Source of the DNA: Phymorhynchus buccinoides
Taxonomy: Eukaryota > Mollusca > Gastropoda > Neogastropoda > Raphitomidae
Direction: 5' to 3'
DNA: 64,000 nucleotides
Assembly: GCA_017654935.2 (NCBI GenBank)
Contig: CM065706.1
Span: 14,988,605 to 15,052,604 of the forward strand
The notes beneath the pieces are model-generated. The model searched no databases, had not been told where the DNA came from, and was given only the letters and a program-made list of their open reading frames with translations. Made by a program: the position numbers and the translations under genes. This document shows positions 24,171-64,000 of this stretch, piece by piece. Each line of letters starts with the position of its first letter. The first letter of the stretch is position 1.

Positions 24171-24345
24171 CAAACCTGTTTACCCCCTACACAAGTCTTG
24201 AGTAGTCTGGATAGCTGAAATGAGTAGCTAAACTAGCTTCGTGCAAAATGTGTAGTTTTATTCTTTAATTTAAACCATCAAATAATGTTCACTGAAAATG
24301 AGTAGTAATCAAGAATTAAAGAGCATTATTTTCAGTTTTGAAGCA
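24171..24345 (-). mobile_element. MITE family C, partial copy
   Basis: Its 'aacctgtttaccccctacac...agtcttgagtagtctggatagc' is the reverse complement of the family C MITEs at 30070-30275 and 44226-44433. Only one terminus is visible. Confidence 0.7.
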
Positions 24346-25510
24346 GGAACGAGAGGGAGGCCTGACACACCAGGCAGATCCTGGTCATCACAGTGAACCG
24401 CATTCTCATTCTTTCGTTATCGTCAGTAGTAGCCTGCGTCTGCGCCTGGTTGATGATGGAGGCGGCTTGATACGTATATGAGTCCTCGTCCTAATCCTCA
24501 TCATGGCCATCTTCAGCATGCGGAACCTCTGGTGTAAGATAGTTGCCTTCGAGAAGTGGGGCCTGCTCCTGATCTTCAGGAAGTGGGGCCTGCTCCTGAT
24601 CTTCAGGAAGTGGGGTCTGCTCCTGATCTTCAGGAAGTGGGGCCTGCTCCTGATCTTCAGGAAGTGGGGCCTGCTCCTGATCTTCAGGAAGTGGGGTCTG
24701 CTCCTGATCTTCGGGAAGTGGGGCCTGCTCCTGATCTTCGGGAAGTGGGGTCTGCTCCTGATCTTCAGGAAGTGGGGCCTGCTCCTGACCTTCGGGAAGT
24801 GGGGCCTGCTCTGCATTTTCAGAAAGCGGGGCCTGCTCTGGAATGTCTGCCTTTTCTTGGGCCTTGTACTCCGAGACTAAGGGTCAGGGTACCAGAGTAA
24901 CATACGCATTGCCCAAATCATTCAAGTAATGAGGTCGAAATGGCAGCTCTATTGCATCACAGAGTTTGCCGACATTTCCTTTTCTGGGATTACCCGAGGC
25001 AGAAGGAACCGAAGTAGCACAGTCTTCTGGAAAAACTACGTCCACAAAGTGAGTGCCGATTATGCAGAATCCTATCTCCACACATTCTCCAGTTCTAGCA
25101 TTATCTTCATGATCAACACTCTTCTCTGGGCTCTCTGTCCCACTCTGCTGAGTCTCAGAATGTGGAGCCTGCTCCGGAATCTCTGAAAGTGTGGCCTGCT
25201 CCGGAATCTCTGCCTGATCCTGGCCTTGCCTGTGACTCTTCCTCACTGCACTCTTCACGGTCAACATCCTTCTCCGCCCCATTCTGCTGAGTCGTCGTCT
25301 CACACGCCGCCGGTTCGTCATAACAGCCACTTGGGTTTTCGCTTTCTTGGCAACTGTCGACATTCTCTTCAACACTGTTATTGTCATAGTCGTCGTCACT
25401 GTCCCCTTCCGTGGAGAGTAGACTGGCGCAGTAATCTGATTCGGAGTCGCCATTCCAATGATGGTGCCGAGATATTTGTACTGGCTGACGATCCTTACTT
25501 ACTTCTTCGC
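24340..25510 (-). pseudogene. Acidic protein with PLPEDQEQA nonapeptide repeats, frame broken, family not recognised
   Basis: From about 25510 downward on the minus strand, an acidic segment (DSESDYCASLL, DSDDDYDNNSVEENVD, EKDVDREECSEEES) is open to about 25230. A frameshift there leads into SEIPEQAPHSE, then a roughly 70-residue segment with EIGFCIIGTHFVDVVFPED and LCDAIELPFRPHYLND, and one in-frame TGA near 24893. The same frame continues as EYKAQEKADIPEQAPLSE into about ten 27-bp repeats (24540-24830) and a polar tail to a stop near 24350. One frameshift plus one stop suggests a recent pseudogene or two assembly errors. I do not recognise the family. It could be transposon-borne. Confidence 0.4.
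24540..24830. repeat. 27-bp tandem repeat (nine codons on the minus strand)
   Basis: Units of 'cttcaggaagtgggg(c/t)ctgctcctgat' have a strict 27-bp period, so all frames remain open. The minus frame P-L-P-E-D-Q-E-Q-A/T joins in frame with the neighbouring Glu/Pro-rich sequence, which makes it the coding frame. Confidence 0.85.
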
Positions 25511-25625
25511 CCTTGATGGTGAGAGGCTCTACAGTGTTCTTTTTCGTGCGGAAATCGATGACAATTTCTTCTGTCTTTGACACGTTGAACTCAAGATAGT
25601 TCTCATCACACCACTCAACCCCAAA
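25505..25625 (-). pseudogene. LINE reverse-transcriptase fragment
   Basis: The minus-strand peptide VEWCDENYLEFNVSKTEEIV followed by IDFR and a TIKGEEV segment is the conserved block downstream of the catalytic YxDD motif in CR1/L2/Jockey-type reverse transcriptases. It is fused in frame to the acidic segment of the neighbouring broken gene. GAAGAA then GTAAGTAAG at the fusion resembles a splice donor. Confidence 0.7.
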
Positions 25626-25752
25626 GATTTCACTGCGGATCAGTCAAGACCAGTCAATGTTGAGTATTACGGAAATTAGTCTTTGTCAATATAAAAACTG
25701 ATTTAATAATTGATATCTTTTCAGGCACAGTACGTTAGATTTAAAAGCAAAC
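25626..25752 (+). promoter_or_regulatory. Possible 5' UTR and upstream acceptor of SRRT
   Basis: TATCTTTTCAG at 25714-25724 is a fair 3' splice site 28 nt before the ATG, so the 5' UTR may begin in an upstream non-coding exon. No TATA box or initiator could be assigned. Confidence 0.35.
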
Positions 25753-62997
<37,245 letters not shown>

Positions 62998-64000
62998 GTC
63001 GGTGCATTCTACTGTGTGTCAGCTTTTGTTGTTTCCCCTTCTCTTTCTGTTCAGTTCTCCTCCATGTGCAGGGATCAGAGAGCTGCGCGTAAATGCGCTT
63101 TTTCTATTCGACACAAAAAAGAAGAAAAGTAATCGTACAGAGAGAGAGAGAGACGATCATACAGATTGTCGAGTTTGGTAGACTTTCTTCGCGCACACAC
63201 AGTGGAAATGAAAGCAGTTTGTAGCGTGAGCACATAGATTTGGATGTTTTCAAAGCTATTGAGTGACTGTTTCATCGTCAACCATGAATATTATTTATCA
63301 CACCATAGATGTGAGGAAAGAAGAGATTGACAAAGGATGCCAGCACAAATTGGACAGGGATTGGACAGTAAGATCCGTGTAGGCGAGCCGTGAAAAAAAT
63401 TGATGTCGGAGGCAAAGTCTTGTTTGAGTACTTTGACGATACCATCGACTACGCTTTTTTGTTTGGGGGCCCCTCACATCCCTGCATTTGCATCTCTGCT
63501 TCCCCCCCCCCCTTTTTGATTTGATCTCTCTTTCTTTCAGTGTCTGTTCTATTTTGGTATCTGTCTTTCTTAACATACTTTTTGAAAAGATGGAATCTGT
63601 TTTGTTAACTTTTTCGCAACACGCTGCTAGAATACTATCAACGCCCGAGTTTATCGTTGCCGATACGCTGCTAGCATGTTAGCAACAGCCAAAATTCCTC
63701 CTGAGGCAGACAGTGGTGTGGCTGCTTTCAACCCATTCAGTTAAACACAAAATAATGAGTTGGTTTTTCGAATGTTATATCATTTAAAAGATTGAGAATA
63801 AATCTAAATAACTATACAAAAATAAACTTACTGTGATAATTTATTGAAAATAGCTGAAATCGGGTGTTCTAATGGAATTTCTACTCCTTGTTTGCAGTGT
63901 TCTGAGGGAACGCGGAGTAGCGATAGGAGTTGTGTTAAAAGTGTTAAGCCACAAGCTTAGCCATAAAAAATAACTTGGTTATATATTGCACATTGTGCAT
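62998..64000. other. Start of SRRT intron 16, nothing recognised
   Basis: No downstream ARS2 exon was found before the window end. A TTTGCAG at about 63897 is followed by sequence unlike ARS2. Short (AG)n near 63140. Confidence 0.7.

Noticed and set aside
24503..24900. Plus-strand open frames over the 27-bp repeat
   Set aside because: The nine-codon period opens all frames. Only the minus-strand Glu/Pro-rich frame continues sensibly into neighbouring sequence.
63888..63960. Possible next SRRT exon after TTTGCAG near 63897
   Set aside because: The translation does not resemble the VLDKLLLYLRIVHS block expected to follow exon 16.

Overview
The window is animal nuclear DNA, most probably from a marine mollusc or another lophotrochozoan. 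It holds widely spaced small exons with GT..AG borders, long AT-rich introns, abundant (CA)n, (CT)n and (AG)n tracts, a tRNA-derived SINE, non-LTR retrotransposon 3' ends, many short terminal-inverted-repeat (TIR) elements and a MULE-type transposase. The phylum is inferred from this general repeat character and not from a diagnostic marker. No rRNA gene, true tRNA gene or CRISPR array was seen.

The one clear host gene is SRRT (ARS2, serrate RNA effector molecule) on the + strand. I could join 16 coding exons in unbroken phase, from an ATG at 25753 to 62997 (2118 nt, 706 codons). The 3' part of the gene, with the C-terminal ARS2 domain, lies beyond 64000. The exons encode, in order, an RD/RE-rich N terminus, a Gly/His-rich stretch, the N-terminal Serrate/ARS2 helical domain (DUF3546), an acidic low-complexity linker, the RRM region, and the start of the middle helical region.

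Layout. 1-9750: non-coding DNA with an isolated GPCR-like exon (about 1033-1161, minus), old SINEs, MITEs, a LINE fragment and microsatellites. 9757-15712: a nested composite of transposons, one inside another. 16006-17276: a 1.27-kb TIR element. 17413-18181: about 150-bp tandem repeats. 18173-21480: a broken MULE-like transposon on the minus strand, split by a LINE. 24340-25625: a broken minus-strand reading frame with nine-residue PLPEDQEQA-like repeats, preceded by a LINE reverse-transcriptase fragment. 25753 to the window end: SRRT.

The most striking observation is in the SRRT introns. In at least five introns (1, 3, 5, 14, 15), and weakly in a sixth (8), tandem repeats were built from an exon-intron junction of the adjacent SRRT exon. 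Their units carry a branch-point-like motif, a pyrimidine-rich tract, AG and the first bases of the exon, or the exon end with its donor. The extreme case is intron 14, where about 130 copies of a 55-bp unit (about 7.2 kb) each form a complete-looking 3' splice site. Most decoys, if used, would give an immediate stop codon. In intron 14 one duplicate extends the exon in frame by 37 codons. A second pattern is that four TIR element families share CAG...CTG ends with 6-bp target duplications, and several of these elements lie 13-17 nt downstream of SRRT splice donors.
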